Positions 1 through 8,222 of a stretch of 64,000 nucleotides of DNA are shown here, piece by piece (positions within the stretch are counted from its first letter, which is position 1; every line of letters starts with the position of its first letter). Source of the DNA: JALORV01 sp963707445 (lineage in GTDB: Bacteria > Pseudomonadota > Gammaproteobacteria > Burkholderiales > Burkholderiaceae_F); NCBI GenBank assembly GCA_963707445.1, contig CAVPPW010000034.1, forward strand, positions 20,647-84,646, in the 5' to 3' direction. The notes beneath the pieces are model-generated. The model was given only the letters and a program-made list of their open reading frames with translations, had not been told where the DNA came from and did no database searches. The translations under genes were made by a program, and so were the position numbers.

Positions 1-434
1 CAGATCATCACGAGAATGCAGAACGCCGTAAACGTCGCCTTGCTCGCGGCCCAGATCATTTCGCCGAGCAGCAGGTCATCGACCGCGAGCGGCGTATGCA
101 GGATCGCGTCCCACGTCTTCTGTACATGCATGCGCGAGAATGCACCCCAGAGCGATTCGAACTTCGCCGAATACATCACGCTCATCGCGATCGAACCGCT
201 GGCGAGAAACTGCAGATAGCTGACGCCATCGACCTGCGGCAGGAGGCTGCCAAGACCGTAACCAAACGCTGCGATCGTCAGCAACGGTTCGACCACGTTG
301 GTCAGCAGCCGCTCGACGAAGAGCTTCTGCCAGACCAGGAAATTGCGGCGCCACACCGGAACGAAGCGCCACGATAGCCGTGGCGGCGCCCAGAGCGAGT
401 CGGCCCTTGAGGTGATTGCAGCTTCAGCACTCAC
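1..434 (-). CDS. ABC-2 type transporter permease (partial, cut by window edge)
   Basis: Membrane permease of an ABC-2 type exporter of the NodJ/DrrB kind, partner of the ATPase encoded just upstream. About 144 N-terminal residues are visible. A GTG start at 434 overlaps the ATPase stop in a GTGA arrangement, so the two are translationally coupled. The first ~25 residues are polar, followed by FVPVWRRNFLVWQKLF and hydrophobic stretches such as LLTIAAFGYGLGSLLPQ and FLASGSIAMSVM, typical of this family. The C-terminal part lies outside the window. The substrate cannot be inferred; NodIJ homologues export lipo-oligosaccharides, but many relatives have no known cargo. Confidence 0.85.
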   Translation of the reverse strand, partial: MSAEAAITSRADSLWAPPRLSWRFVPVWRRNFLVWQKLFVERLLTNVVEPLLTIAAFGYGLGSLLPQVDGVSYLQFLASGSIAMSVMYSAKFESLWGAFSRMHVQKTWDAILHTPLAVDDLLLGEMIWAASKATFTAFCILVMI

Positions 435-1381
435 GATTCGTCGCGCATTTCGCGCCCCGTCAGCTTCAGGAAAAGATCCTCGAGATTGGCCGGACGATGT
501 AGATAGCGCAAGCCAGGACTCGCCTCGAGCGCATCCAGCAGTGCCGCCGGCTCGTAGGCGTAGCAGAACACCGTTTCGCCGGTGGCCTCCATTCGCGGCA
601 CGAGCGGCCGACCGATCGCCTCGGCCCAGGTCCGCGCGCCGTCGCCGTAGATCTCGATCACCTGCGGCTCAATGTGCTTGCGGATCAGATCGCGCGGTTG
701 ACCCTCGGCGATCATCCTGCCGTGATCGATCACCGCCAGCCGATCGGCCAGGCGTTCGGCCTCGTCCATGAAGTGCGTCGTCAGCAGGATCGTCTTGCCG
801 CGCGCGAGCAGCGCCTTCAGGCGCTCCCAGATCAGGTGCCGAGCCTGGGGATCGAGCCCGGTGGTCGGCTCGTCCATGAAAATCAGGTCCGGGTCGTTCA
901 CCAGCGCGCGGGCGAGTATCAGGCGCCGCTTCATGCCGCCTGAAAGCTCGCCGATCCGGGCCGTCTTCTTGTGGGCCAGGCTCGCGAATTCCAGCAGCTC
1001 CGGCAGACGCTGCTTGACTTCGCGATCGGCGAGGCCGTAATAGCGTCCATAGACGACCAGGTTCTCGCTGACGGTGAAGTCAGGGTCGAGGTTGTCGATC
1101 TGCGGCACCACACCGACGCGAATGCGGGCGCGGCGCGCCTCGCGTGGCACGGGTTCGCCGACCAGGTGGATCGTGCCGCCATCGGGTCGCGTGAGGCCCA
1201 GGCAGCACCGCAGTGTCGTTGTCTTGCCCGCTCCGTTGGGTCCGAGCAGCGCATAGCATTCGCCCCGCCGGATCGAGAACGAAACGCCGTCGACCACTGC
1301 GGTGCGGCCATAGATCTTGCGCAGGTCGTGCACGCCGAGCACTTCCTCGACGATCGCGGCGGTAGCGGTGACCGTGTCCAT
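431..1381 (-). CDS. ABC-2 type transporter ATP-binding protein (NodI/DrrA-like)
   Basis: Cytoplasmic ATPase subunit (316 aa) powering an ABC-2 exporter with the downstream permease. Visible motifs: Walker A GPNGAGKTT near residue 48, signature LSGGMKRRL, Walker B DLIFMDEPTTGLDP, and the H-loop TTHFMDEAERLADR. The ~75-residue tail after the nucleotide-binding domain matches the NodI/DrrA subfamily in length. The ATG sits only ten bases beyond the hairpin and T-rich tract of the rplQ terminator and has no good Shine-Dalgarno sequence. Expression therefore needs terminator read-through or a promoter overlapping the end of the alpha operon. Substrate unknown. Confidence 0.9.
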   Translation of the reverse strand: MDTVTATAAIVEEVLGVHDLRKIYGRTAVVDGVSFSIRRGECYALLGPNGAGKTTTLRCCLGLTRPDGGTIHLVGEPVPREARRARIRVGVVPQIDNLDPDFTVSENLVVYGRYYGLADREVKQRLPELLEFASLAHKKTARIGELSGGMKRRLILARALVNDPDLIFMDEPTTGLDPQARHLIWERLKALLARGKTILLTTHFMDEAERLADRLAVIDHGRMIAEGQPRDLIRKHIEPQVIEIYGDGARTWAEAIGRPLVPRMEATGETVFCYAYEPAALLDALEASPGLRYLHRPANLEDLFLKLTGREMRDES

Positions 1382-1391
1382 GGGGCCCGAT

Positions 1392-1421
1392 AAAGCAAAA
1401 GGCCTGCCGAGGCAGGCCTTT
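1392..1421 (-). terminator. Rho-independent terminator of the alpha operon (after rplQ)
   Basis: Read on the minus strand, an 11-bp perfect stem (AAAGGCCTGCC with GGCAGGCCTTTT) closes a two-base loop and is followed by TTTTGCTTTA. It lies about 33 bases beyond the rplQ stop and just before the ABC ATPase start. Confidence 0.85.
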
Positions 1422-1453
1422 GCAGTCTATCCGAGCGCTCGTGCGCGGCCGCG

Positions 1454-1849
1454 TCAGCTGGCGTCTTCGGCTTGCTCCTGCGCGACGGGCTGAGGCCGAT
1501 CGACAAGCTCCATGAATGCCATCGGAGCGTTGTCGCCGACGCGGAACCCCATCTTCAGGATGCGCGTGTAGCCACCGTTGCGAGACTTGTAACGCGGGCC
1601 GATCTCGCTGAAGAGCTTGACGACCATTTCCCGGTCGCGCAGGCGGTTGAACGCCAGCCGCTTGTTGGCGACGGTCGGCTCGCGACCGAGCGTAATCAGC
1701 GGCTCGACGACACGCCGCAATTCCTTCGCCTTGGGCAGCGTGGTCTTGATCGCCTCGTGGCGTAGCAACGAGTTGGTCATGTTGCGCAGCATCGCCAGGC
1801 GATGGCTGCTGGTGCGGTTGAGTTTCCGCAGTCCGTGTCCGTGACGCAT
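1454..1849 (-). CDS. rplQ: 50S ribosomal protein L17
   Basis: Large-subunit protein L17, last gene of the alpha operon and close to the peptide exit side of the ribosome. The 131-aa product begins MRHGHGLRKLNRTSSHRLAM, the family's near-invariant N-terminus, and continues with the conserved LLRHEAIKTTLPKAKELR. The length matches betaproteobacterial L17 (about 130 aa). A 247-bp gap separates it from rpoA; that gap holds a 14-bp palindrome (2027-2040) but no promoter or gene I can defend. A clear intrinsic terminator follows the stop. Confidence 0.97.
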   Translation of the reverse strand: MRHGHGLRKLNRTSSHRLAMLRNMTNSLLRHEAIKTTLPKAKELRRVVEPLITLGREPTVANKRLAFNRLRDREMVVKLFSEIGPRYKSRNGGYTRILKMGFRVGDNAPMAFMELVDRPQPVAQEQAEDAS

Positions 1850-2096
1850 CGTTCTTCCTTTCAGTCTTTCACTGCCTGCATGCCGCGGGCAGTGGGTGAT
1901 CCGACTCTTCGATCCCTCGCGGGCGGGTCGGTTGGGTCTTACTGGGCAGGGCGGGCTCCGGCTCGCTCAACCTCTCTCTAACTGCTCGTGAAACGAAAGT
2001 GCAATCAATCTTGTCTTCGGGCGGCTCGCCTCGCGAGGCGTTGACTTCGCTTCCGCCAAGCTAGCCGACGACGAAACTGGCCGCCTCCCGCTCAGC

Positions 2097-3080
2097 TTAC
2101 TTGTCGAGACCCGCCGGCGGCCAGTTCTCCAGCTTCATGCCGAGAGTCAGTCCGCGGGCGGCCAGAACCTCCTTGATCTCGTTCAGCGACTTGCGGCCGA
2201 GGTTCGGCGTCTTGAGCAGTTCGTTCTCGGTGCGCTGGATCAGGTCGCCGATGTAATAGATGTTTTCGGCCTTCAGGCAGTTCGCCGAACGCACTGTGAG
2301 CTCGAGATCGTCGACCGGGCGCAGCAGGATCGGATCGACCTGCGGCGAGCGCGACGAGGCCTGCGCCGTCGACTCCGCCATGCCTTCCAGCGCGCCGAAG
2401 ACCTGCAGCTGGTCCATCAGGATCCGCGCCGACTGGCGTACCGCTTCCTCCGGTGTCATTGCACCGTTGGTTTCGATCGTCATCACTAATTTGTCGAGGT
2501 CGGTGCGCTGTTCGACGCGAGCTGCCTCGACCGCATACGACACGCGCTTGACTGGTGAAAACGAGGCATCCATGACGATTTTGCCGATCGCCTTCGAGTG
2601 ATCCTCGCGGAAGGCGCGCACATTGCCCGGGACGTAGCCACGACCCTTCTCGACCTTGATCTGGAGTTCGAGCCGGCCGCCGCCTGACAGGTGGGCGATC
2701 ACGTGATCCGGATTGACGATCTCAACATCGTGCGGCAGCTCGATATCCGCCGCCGTCACGAGGCCCTCGCCTTCCTTGCGCAGGGTCAGCATGACCTCGT
2801 CGCGGTTGTGCAGCTTGAACACGACGCCCTTCATGTTCAGCAGGATGTCGACCACGTCCTCGCGGACCCCGTCGACCGTCGAGTACTCATGCACGACACC
2901 CGTGATCTGCGCCTCGGTCGGCGCGTACCCGACCATTGACGACAGCAGGATGCGGCGCAGCGCATTGCCGAGCGTGTGGCCGTAGCCCCGCTCGAACGGT
3001 TCCATCGTGACGACTGCGGCGTTCGGGCCGATGGCCTCGACCTCGATTGCGCGCGGCTTAAGCAGTGCAGTGCTTGTCAT
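2097..3080 (-). CDS. rpoA: DNA-directed RNA polymerase subunit alpha
   Basis: Alpha subunit (327 aa), the dimeric scaffold for RNA polymerase assembly and the contact for UP elements and activators. The N-terminal domain carries GHTLGNALRRILLSSM and the C-terminal domain carries DDLELTVRSANCLKAENI and TPNLGRKSLNEIKEVL, including the helix-hairpin-helix that binds DNA. Length and order fit betaproteobacterial RpoA. It lies between rpsD and rplQ in the alpha operon, 132 bases beyond rpsD, and should be co-transcribed with the S13-S11-S4 genes. Confidence 0.98.
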   Translation of the reverse strand: MTSTALLKPRAIEVEAIGPNAAVVTMEPFERGYGHTLGNALRRILLSSMVGYAPTEAQITGVVHEYSTVDGVREDVVDILLNMKGVVFKLHNRDEVMLTLRKEGEGLVTAADIELPHDVEIVNPDHVIAHLSGGGRLELQIKVEKGRGYVPGNVRAFREDHSKAIGKIVMDASFSPVKRVSYAVEAARVEQRTDLDKLVMTIETNGAMTPEEAVRQSARILMDQLQVFGALEGMAESTAQASSRSPQVDPILLRPVDDLELTVRSANCLKAENIYYIGDLIQRTENELLKTPNLGRKSLNEIKEVLAARGLTLGMKLENWPPAGLDK

Positions 3081-3212
3081 TTGCGTCTATCCCTTCAATA
3101 CCCTCGGCTCGTTACACCGATAAGGCTGATGGTTGGGGCTGAATGCGCGGGTACGGTCGCCCCAAATAAACCGTAGTCGCCGGACCGCGAGCGGGCCGGC
3201 GCCCCTGAACAC

Positions 3213-3836
3213 TTATCGCGAATACAGCTCGACGACCAGCGACTCGTTTACGTCCTTAGCAACCTCGCCGCGATCCGGCAGCTGCTTGAACTTGCCTTCC
3301 ATCTTCTTCGAGTCGACATCGACCCACGATGGGAAGCCCGACTGCTCGGCGAGCGTCAGCGCTTCCTGGATGCGCCCCTGCTTCTTCGACTTTTCGCGCA
3401 CGACGATGATGTCGCCGGGCTTCACCAGCATCGACGGGATTCCGGCCGTCTCGCCGTTCAGCGCAATCGCGCGATGCGAGACGAGCTGACGTGCTTCGGC
3501 GCGCGTCGCACCGAATCCCATCCGGTAGACGACGTTGTCGAGCCGCGACTCCAGCAGCATGATCAGGTGCTCGCCGGTGTTGCCTTTGCGGCGTGACGCT
3601 TCCTGGTAGTAACGGCGGAACTGGCGCTCCAGCACGCCGTACATACGCTTGACCTTCTGCTTCTCGCGCAGCTGCGTGCCGTAGTCCGACTGGCGCGCAC
3701 CCGACGTGCGGCCATGCTGGCCCGGCTTGCTGTCCGCCTTCGCCTTCGAATCGAAGGCGCGGCGCGAGCTCTTCAGAAACAGATCGGTGCCCTCGCGGCG
3801 CGAGAGCTTGAGCTTCGGTCCTGTGTAACGTGCCAC
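3213..3836 (-). CDS. rpsD: 30S ribosomal protein S4
   Basis: Primary 16S rRNA-binding protein S4 (207 aa), an assembly initiator; in E. coli it is also the translational repressor of the alpha operon. It begins MARYTGPKLKLSRREGTDLF and contains the S4 RNA-binding domain (LESRLDNVVYRMGFGATRAE). It has no Cys cluster, so this is the zinc-free form. The 161-bp gap upstream, after rpsK, is long for an alpha operon but shows no recognisable gene. Whether the E. coli S4 repression pseudoknot exists here cannot be seen by eye. Confidence 0.97.
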   Translation of the reverse strand: MARYTGPKLKLSRREGTDLFLKSSRRAFDSKAKADSKPGQHGRTSGARQSDYGTQLREKQKVKRMYGVLERQFRRYYQEASRRKGNTGEHLIMLLESRLDNVVYRMGFGATRAEARQLVSHRAIALNGETAGIPSMLVKPGDIIVVREKSKKQGRIQEALTLAEQSGFPSWVDVDSKKMEGKFKQLPDRGEVAKDVNESLVVELYSR

Positions 3837-3997
3837 GTGCTTTCCCTTTCATCCTGCGGGCTAGCCGCATTAAGTCTCCGCCCGAAGCGAAGACGTCAAG
3901 GCAGTTATCTGCCTTTGTAATGAAAAAATTCGTCTGGCTCTGCCAGCGAATTTTTCAAACCCAAATCGCGCGAAAGTAGGTTTGTACTTTCGCGCGC

Positions 3998-4411
3998 TCA
4001 AACGCGGCGCCGCTTCGGCGGGCGCACGCCGTTGTGCGGAACCGGCGTGATGTCCTGGATCGACGAGACGCGGATGCCGATCGCGTTCAGCGCACGCACC
4101 GACGATTCGCGGCCGGGGCCCGGGCCGGTGATGCGCACTTCGAGGTTCTTGATGCCGTGCTCCTGCGCCGCGCGCCCGGCGTTTTCGGCGGCCACCTGGG
4201 CGGCGAACGGTGTCGACTTGCGCGAGCCCTTGAAGCCTTGGCCGCCGGAGCTCGCCCACGACAGCGTGTTGCCCTGGCGGTCGGTGATCGTGATGATCGT
4301 GTTGTTGAACGACGCGTGGACATGCGCGATGCCGTCGGACACGACCTTCTTGACCTTCTTGCGGGCGCGCTGCTGGGCTGCGACCTGCTGCGCAGAGGGG
4401 TTCTTCGCCAT
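3998..4411 (-). CDS. rpsK: 30S ribosomal protein S11
   Basis: S11 (137 aa), on the small-subunit platform near the Shine-Dalgarno helix. Diagnostic segments are DGIAHVHASFNNTIITITDR, SSGGQGFKGSRKSTPFAAQV and the basic C-terminus PHNGVRPPKRRRV. The N-terminal extension (AKNPSAQQVAAQQRARKKVK) is typical of betaproteobacteria. It starts three bases after the rpsM stop, so the two are tightly coupled. Confidence 0.97.
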   Translation of the reverse strand: MAKNPSAQQVAAQQRARKKVKKVVSDGIAHVHASFNNTIITITDRQGNTLSWASSGGQGFKGSRKSTPFAAQVAAENAGRAAQEHGIKNLEVRITGPGPGRESSVRALNAIGIRVSSIQDITPVPHNGVRPPKRRRV

Positions 4412-4414
4412 GGA

Positions 4415-4786
4415 TTACGTTCCTTTCTTGAGCGAGATGCCGGCCTTGCGCGGGCCCTTGCGTGTGCGGGCGTTGGTACGCGTACGTTGGCCACGCACCG
4501 GCAGCCCGCGGCGATGACGCACGCCGCGGTAGGTGCCGAGGTCGATCAGGCGCTTGATCGACAGCTGGATCTCGCGCCGCAGGTCGCCCTCGACCATAGA
4601 ACGCGCGATTCCCTCGCGGATACGCTCGAGTTCCGCGTCGTTCAGTTCCTTGACCTTCTTGGCGTACGGAACCGCGGCGGCGTCGAGAATGGCGCGCGCC
4701 CTGGCGCGTCCGATGCCATAGATCGCCGTCAGGCCGATTTCGGCATGCTGGTGCGGCGGGATGTTGATACCGGCAATACGAGCCAT
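4415..4786 (-). CDS. rpsM: 30S ribosomal protein S13
   Basis: S13 (123 aa), in the small-subunit head, contacting the P-site tRNA and the inter-subunit bridge. It begins MARIAGINIPPHQHAEIGLT and ends with the tRNA-contacting basic tail (RTRTNARTRKGPRKAG). Positioned between rpmJ and rpsK as in other Betaproteobacteria. Full length, with no sign of damage. Confidence 0.97.
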   Translation of the reverse strand: MARIAGINIPPHQHAEIGLTAIYGIGRARARAILDAAAVPYAKKVKELNDAELERIREGIARSMVEGDLRREIQLSIKRLIDLGTYRGVRHRRGLPVRGQRTRTNARTRKGPRKAGISLKKGT

Positions 4787-4799
4787 CGTCGTTCTCCGC

Positions 4800-4913
4800 T
4801 TAGCCTTGACGCTGCTTGTGCCGTGGATCGGTGCAGATCACACGCACGACGCGCTTGCGCCGGATGATCTTGCACTTGCGACACATCTTCTTGACGGAAG
4901 CCATCACTTTCAT
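4800..4913 (-). CDS. rpmJ: 50S ribosomal protein L36 (zinc-binding form)
   Basis: A 37-aa gene: MKVMASVKKMCRKCKIIRRK then RVVRVICTDPRHKQRQG. The four zinc ligands of the C+ form are all present (C11, C14, C27, H32), so this is the zinc-containing paralogue. It lies between infA and rpsM, the usual betaproteobacterial place. A second ATG three codons downstream also exists; I keep the first because MKVMASVK is the family's conserved N-terminus. Confidence 0.95.
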   Translation of the reverse strand: MKVMASVKKMCRKCKIIRRKRVVRVICTDPRHKQRQG

Positions 4914-4930
4914 CTTGTTCTCCAACCGCG

Positions 4931-5149
4931 CTACTTGGCGCGGAACACTATGCGGGCCCGCGACAGGTCATAAGGTGTCAGTTCCACCGTGACCTTGTCG
5001 CCCGGAAGGATGCGGATGTAGTGCATGCGCATCTTTCCGGAAATGTGCCCGAGTACCACATGCCCGTTCTCGAGCTTCACGCGGAATGTCGCGTTGGGGA
5101 GATTCTCGAGAATCTCTCCCTGCATCTGGATCGCGTCGTCCTTAGCCAT
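4931..5149 (-). CDS. infA: Translation initiation factor IF-1
   Basis: IF-1 (72 aa), a single S1-like OB fold that occupies the ribosomal A site during initiation. It begins MAKDDAIQMQGEILENLPNA and contains GHISGKMRMHYIRILPGDKV and YDLSRARIVFR, the family signature. Its place between secY and rpmJ is characteristic of Betaproteobacteria and Gram-positives; in E. coli infA lies elsewhere. It starts 13 bases after the secY stop. Confidence 0.97.
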   Translation of the reverse strand: MAKDDAIQMQGEILENLPNATFRVKLENGHVVLGHISGKMRMHYIRILPGDKVTVELTPYDLSRARIVFRAK

Positions 5150-5162
5150 CGCGTTCCCGGCC

Positions 5163-6494
5163 TCAGCGCGGCAGTTGCCCGCCGAAGCCCTTGAAATTTG
5201 TCTTCTTCAGAAGAGATTCGTACTGGTGCGTCATCAAGTACGCCTGCACCTGCGCCATGAAGTCCATCGTCACCACAACGACGATCAGCAGCGACGTCCC
5301 GCCGAAGTAAAACGGCACCGAAAAACGCTGGTTCAGAAATTCCGGCACGAGGCAGACAAACGTGATGTAGATCGCGCCTGCCAGCGTCAACCGCATCAGG
5401 ATCTTGTCGATGTAACGCGCGGTCTGCTCGCCCGGGCGGATGCCCGGCACGAAGGCCCCGCTCTTCTTCAGATTGTCCGCAGTCTCCTTGCTGTTGAAGA
5501 CCAGCGCCGTATAGAAGAAGCAGAAGAAGACGATCAGCGCCGCATACAGGAACATGTAAAGCGGCTGCCCGGGCGAGAGTGCCGCCGCGAGATCGCGGAT
5601 CCAGCGGGTTGCATCTCCGGTCGTGAACCAGCTCGCCAGCGTCGCCGGGAACAGAATCAGTGACGAAGCGAAGATCGGCGGGATCACACCCGACATGTTG
5701 ATCTTCAGCGGCAGAAACGAGCTCTGACCACCGTAGATCTTGTTGCCGACTTGGCGCTTGGCGTAGTTCACGGTGATCTTGCGCTGGCCGCGCTCGACGA
5801 ACACGACGAAGGCGGTCACCAGGACGATCAGCGCGATGATGAAGATCGCCGACAGCGGGCTGATGCCACCGGTCCGCACCAGTTCGAACAAGCCCCCGAT
5901 CGCAGTCGGCAGACCCGCGACGATGCCCGAGAAGATCACGATCGAGATGCCGTTGCCAAGCCCACGCTCGGTGATCTGTTCGCCCAGCCACATCAGGAAC
6001 ATCGTTCCGGTCACCAGCGAGACAACGCAGATGAAGCGGAACATCAGGCCGGGATCCAGAACCAAGCCTTGCTGCGACTCCAGCGCGACCGAGATGCCGA
6101 TCGCCTGGAAGACGGCCAGGCCCAAAGTGCCGTAGCGCGTGTACTGCGTGATCTTGCGGCGCCCGGACTCGCCTTCCTTGCGCAGAGCTTCCAGCGACGG
6201 CAGCACGTAGGTCAGCATCTGCATGATGATCGACGCCGAGATGTACGGCATGATCCCCAGCGCAAACACGGAGAAGCGCGACAGCGCACCACCCGAGAAC
6301 ATGTTGAACAGGCCCAGGATGCCGCCCTGCTGCGAATTGAAGAGCTGCCGCAGCTGGTCAGGATCGATGCCCGGCACCGGGATGTGGGTACCGATCCGAT
6401 AGACGACAAGCGCCAGCAACAGGAAGAACAGGCGCCGCTTGAGGTCGCCGTACTTGCCGGTGCTGCCGATCGTTGTCGATGCGCTGGTCGCCAC
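5163..6494 (-). CDS. secY: Preprotein translocase subunit SecY
   Basis: Central pore of the Sec translocon in the inner membrane (443 aa, ten predicted membrane segments). It works with SecE, encoded at about 33 kb in this window. Recognisable segments include YRIGTHIPVPGIDPDQL, GGALSRFSVFALGIMPYISA, the translocon signature GNGISIVIFSGIVAGLP and the C-terminal YESLLKK. The start codon is GTG, with an AGGA about ten bases upstream. The last protein gene of the classical spc operon before infA. Confidence 0.97.
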   Translation of the reverse strand: MATSASTTIGSTGKYGDLKRRLFFLLLALVVYRIGTHIPVPGIDPDQLRQLFNSQQGGILGLFNMFSGGALSRFSVFALGIMPYISASIIMQMLTYVLPSLEALRKEGESGRRKITQYTRYGTLGLAVFQAIGISVALESQQGLVLDPGLMFRFICVVSLVTGTMFLMWLGEQITERGLGNGISIVIFSGIVAGLPTAIGGLFELVRTGGISPLSAIFIIALIVLVTAFVVFVERGQRKITVNYAKRQVGNKIYGGQSSFLPLKINMSGVIPPIFASSLILFPATLASWFTTGDATRWIRDLAAALSPGQPLYMFLYAALIVFFCFFYTALVFNSKETADNLKKSGAFVPGIRPGEQTARYIDKILMRLTLAGAIYITFVCLVPEFLNQRFSVPFYFGGTSLLIVVVVTMDFMAQVQAYLMTHQYESLLKKTNFKGFGGQLPR

Positions 6495-6528
6495 GCGGGA
6501 ATGTCCTGTTTACGTCAGGTGAGGCCGA

Positions 6529-7095
6529 TCACTGCTTTTTCGATGGCGCTTTTTCGGCCGACTTTTCGGCCGGCTTGTTCACCGCCGCCTTGATCGCGGC
6601 CGCCTTGTCCGCGGCCGCCTTCTTTGCCGCTGCCTTCTTCGCCGTGTCCGGCGTCACCGCCGGTTCGGCCACAGAGCCGCCGGCTGCCTCGATCGCGGCC
6701 CTCGCGCCCTTGGTGATACCGATGCCTCGCACCGTCACCTTGCGCTTGAGCTCACCAGTCTTGACCACGCGCGCGTCGAGCGCCAGCGACGACACCACGC
6801 CGGCCTGCTTCAACACCGCCAGGTCGATCTCGTCGACGCCGAGTCGCTGCAGGTCTGCCAGGCGCACGACCTCGACATAGCGGCGCGCCAGCGACGTGAA
6901 GCCACGCTTGGGCAGGCGCCGGTAGAGCGGCATCTGGCCACCTTCGAAACCGACCTTGTGGAAGCCGCCGGCCCGGGACTTCTGCCCCTTGTGACCACGG
7001 CCCGCCGTCTTGCCCCACCCCGACCCGATGCCGCGGCCGACGCGATGGCGGGCGCTCTTGCTGCCCGCGGCCGGTTTCAGTTTGTTGAGGCGCAT
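6529..7095 (-). CDS. rplO: 50S ribosomal protein L15 with long Ala/Lys C-terminal tail
   Basis: L15 (188 aa), a late-assembly large-subunit protein. The start at 7095 is preferred: MRLNKLKPAAGSKSARHRVG is the family N-terminus and an AGGGG lies five bases upstream. An upstream in-frame GTG at 7113 overlaps the rpmD stop and would add six residues. The core (GQKSRAGGFHKVGFEGGQMP, RRLPKRGFTSLARR) is normal, but the usual family length is about 144 aa. Here roughly 45 extra residues, mostly Ala and Lys (AAAKKAAADKAAAIKAAVNK), follow the conserved domain. The tail is in frame and probably a real, disordered, basic extension. Confidence 0.95.
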   Translation of the reverse strand: MRLNKLKPAAGSKSARHRVGRGIGSGWGKTAGRGHKGQKSRAGGFHKVGFEGGQMPLYRRLPKRGFTSLARRYVEVVRLADLQRLGVDEIDLAVLKQAGVVSSLALDARVVKTGELKRKVTVRGIGITKGARAAIEAAGGSVAEPAVTPDTAKKAAAKKAAADKAAAIKAAVNKPAEKSAEKAPSKKQ

Positions 7096-7109
7096 ATCGA
7101 CCCCTGTGT

Positions 7110-7289
7110 TCACTCGCCAACCTGAACCAGGTGGGCAACCTTGTTGATCATGCCGCGCACAGCGGGCGTGTCTTCCAATTCGCGTGTCTGGCGCATCCTC
7201 TTCAGGCCCAGTCCGCGAACCGTCGCCTGATGCGCCGCCTTGGCTGAAATCGGGCTCTTGACCAGCGTGACCTTCAGCGTCTTCTTCAT
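7110..7289 (-). CDS. rpmD: 50S ribosomal protein L30
   Basis: Small large-subunit protein L30, 59 aa, beginning MKKTLKVTLVKSPISAKAAH and containing TVRGLGLKRMRQTRELEDTP. The length and the central GLGLKR match the bacterial family. It sits between rpsE and rplO, 14 bases after the rpsE stop. Confidence 0.95.
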   Translation of the reverse strand: MKKTLKVTLVKSPISAKAAHQATVRGLGLKRMRQTRELEDTPAVRGMINKVAHLVQVGE

Positions 7290-7303
7290 CGTCCTTCTCC
7301 GCC

Positions 7304-7825
7304 TCAGCCGAGCACTTCCTCGACCGACTTGCCGCGCTTGGCGGCGATTTCCGCCGGCGTGCGCAGCTTGCTCAGCGCATTCAGCGTGGCTCGGACCAGG
7401 TTGTAGGGGTTGGTCGAGCCGTGCGACTTGGCCACGATGTTGCGAATACCAATGACGTCGAAGACCGCGCGCATCGGGCCACCCGCGATGACGCCGGTAC
7501 CGTCGGCCGCCGGAGACAGGATCACCTTCGAGGCGCCATGCTTGCCTTCGACCACATGGTGCACGGTTCCATTCTTCAGCGGCATCTTCGCCATGGCGCG
7601 GCGCGCCTTCTCCATCGCCTTCTGCACGGACACTGGCACCTCACGGGCCTTGCCCTTGCCCATGCCGATCCGGCCGTCACCATCACCGACGACGGTGAGC
7701 GCAGCAAAGCCGAGGATGCGACCGCCCTTCACCACCTTGGTGACGCGGTTGATCGCGATCATCTTTTCCTTGATGCCGTCGTCGCGATCCTCGGAGACGA
7801 CACCCTTCGGTTGAACTCTCGCCAT
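7304..7825 (-). CDS. rpsE: 30S ribosomal protein S5
   Basis: S5 (173 aa), at the mRNA entry channel and important for decoding fidelity. The N-terminal double-stranded-RNA-binding-like domain (IAINRVTKVVKGGRILGFAA, VVGDGDGRIGMGKGKAREVP) and the C-terminal domain (AGGPMRAVFDVIGIRNIVAK) are both present. Standard position between rplR and rpmD. No anomalies seen. Confidence 0.97.
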   Translation of the reverse strand: MARVQPKGVVSEDRDDGIKEKMIAINRVTKVVKGGRILGFAALTVVGDGDGRIGMGKGKAREVPVSVQKAMEKARRAMAKMPLKNGTVHHVVEGKHGASKVILSPAADGTGVIAGGPMRAVFDVIGIRNIVAKSHGSTNPYNLVRATLNALSKLRTPAEIAAKRGKSVEEVLG

Positions 7826-7835
7826 GCGCTGCCCC

Positions 7836-8204
7836 TTAGAACTTCAGACCGGCTTCACGCGCGGCATCTGCCAGCGCCTTGACCCGTCCGTGGAATCGAT
7901 ACCCGGCGCGATCGAAAGCAACACTCTCGATGCCGGCCGCCTTGGCCTTCTGCGCAATGCGCGCGCCGACGATCTTCGCGGCGCTGACGTTGCCACCCTT
8001 GCCCTTGGCGCCGGCCAGCTGCGTTCGCACCTCGGGCTCGGCCGTCGAGGCCGTGGCGAGAACCTTGGCGCCATCGGCCGAGATCACACTCGCGTAAATG
8101 TGCACGTTGGTCCGGTTCACCGTCAGGCGCTCGGTCTTCTGCAGCGCGATGCGCGCGCGTGTCGCACGGGCACGGCGCAGGCGGATTTCTTTCTTTTCGA
8201 TCAT
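7836..8204 (-). CDS. rplR: 50S ribosomal protein L18
   Basis: 5S rRNA-binding protein L18 (122 aa), part of the central protuberance with L5 and L25. It begins MIEKKEIRLRRARATRARIA and ends VAFDRAGYRFHGRVKALADA, the conserved C-terminal core (YHGRVKALAD-like). Located between rplF and rpsE in the spc order. Confidence 0.96.
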   Translation of the reverse strand: MIEKKEIRLRRARATRARIALQKTERLTVNRTNVHIYASVISADGAKVLATASTAEPEVRTQLAGAKGKGGNVSAAKIVGARIAQKAKAAGIESVAFDRAGYRFHGRVKALADAAREAGLKF

Positions 8205-8222
8205 GGTTGACCTCTCCGCCGG

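Noticed and set aside
2027..2040. 14-bp palindrome in the rplQ-rpoA spacer as an operator
   Set aside because: CGCCTCG/CGAGGCG is composed only of common GC-rich words and has no partner site or conserved context visible; expected occasionally by chance at this base composition.
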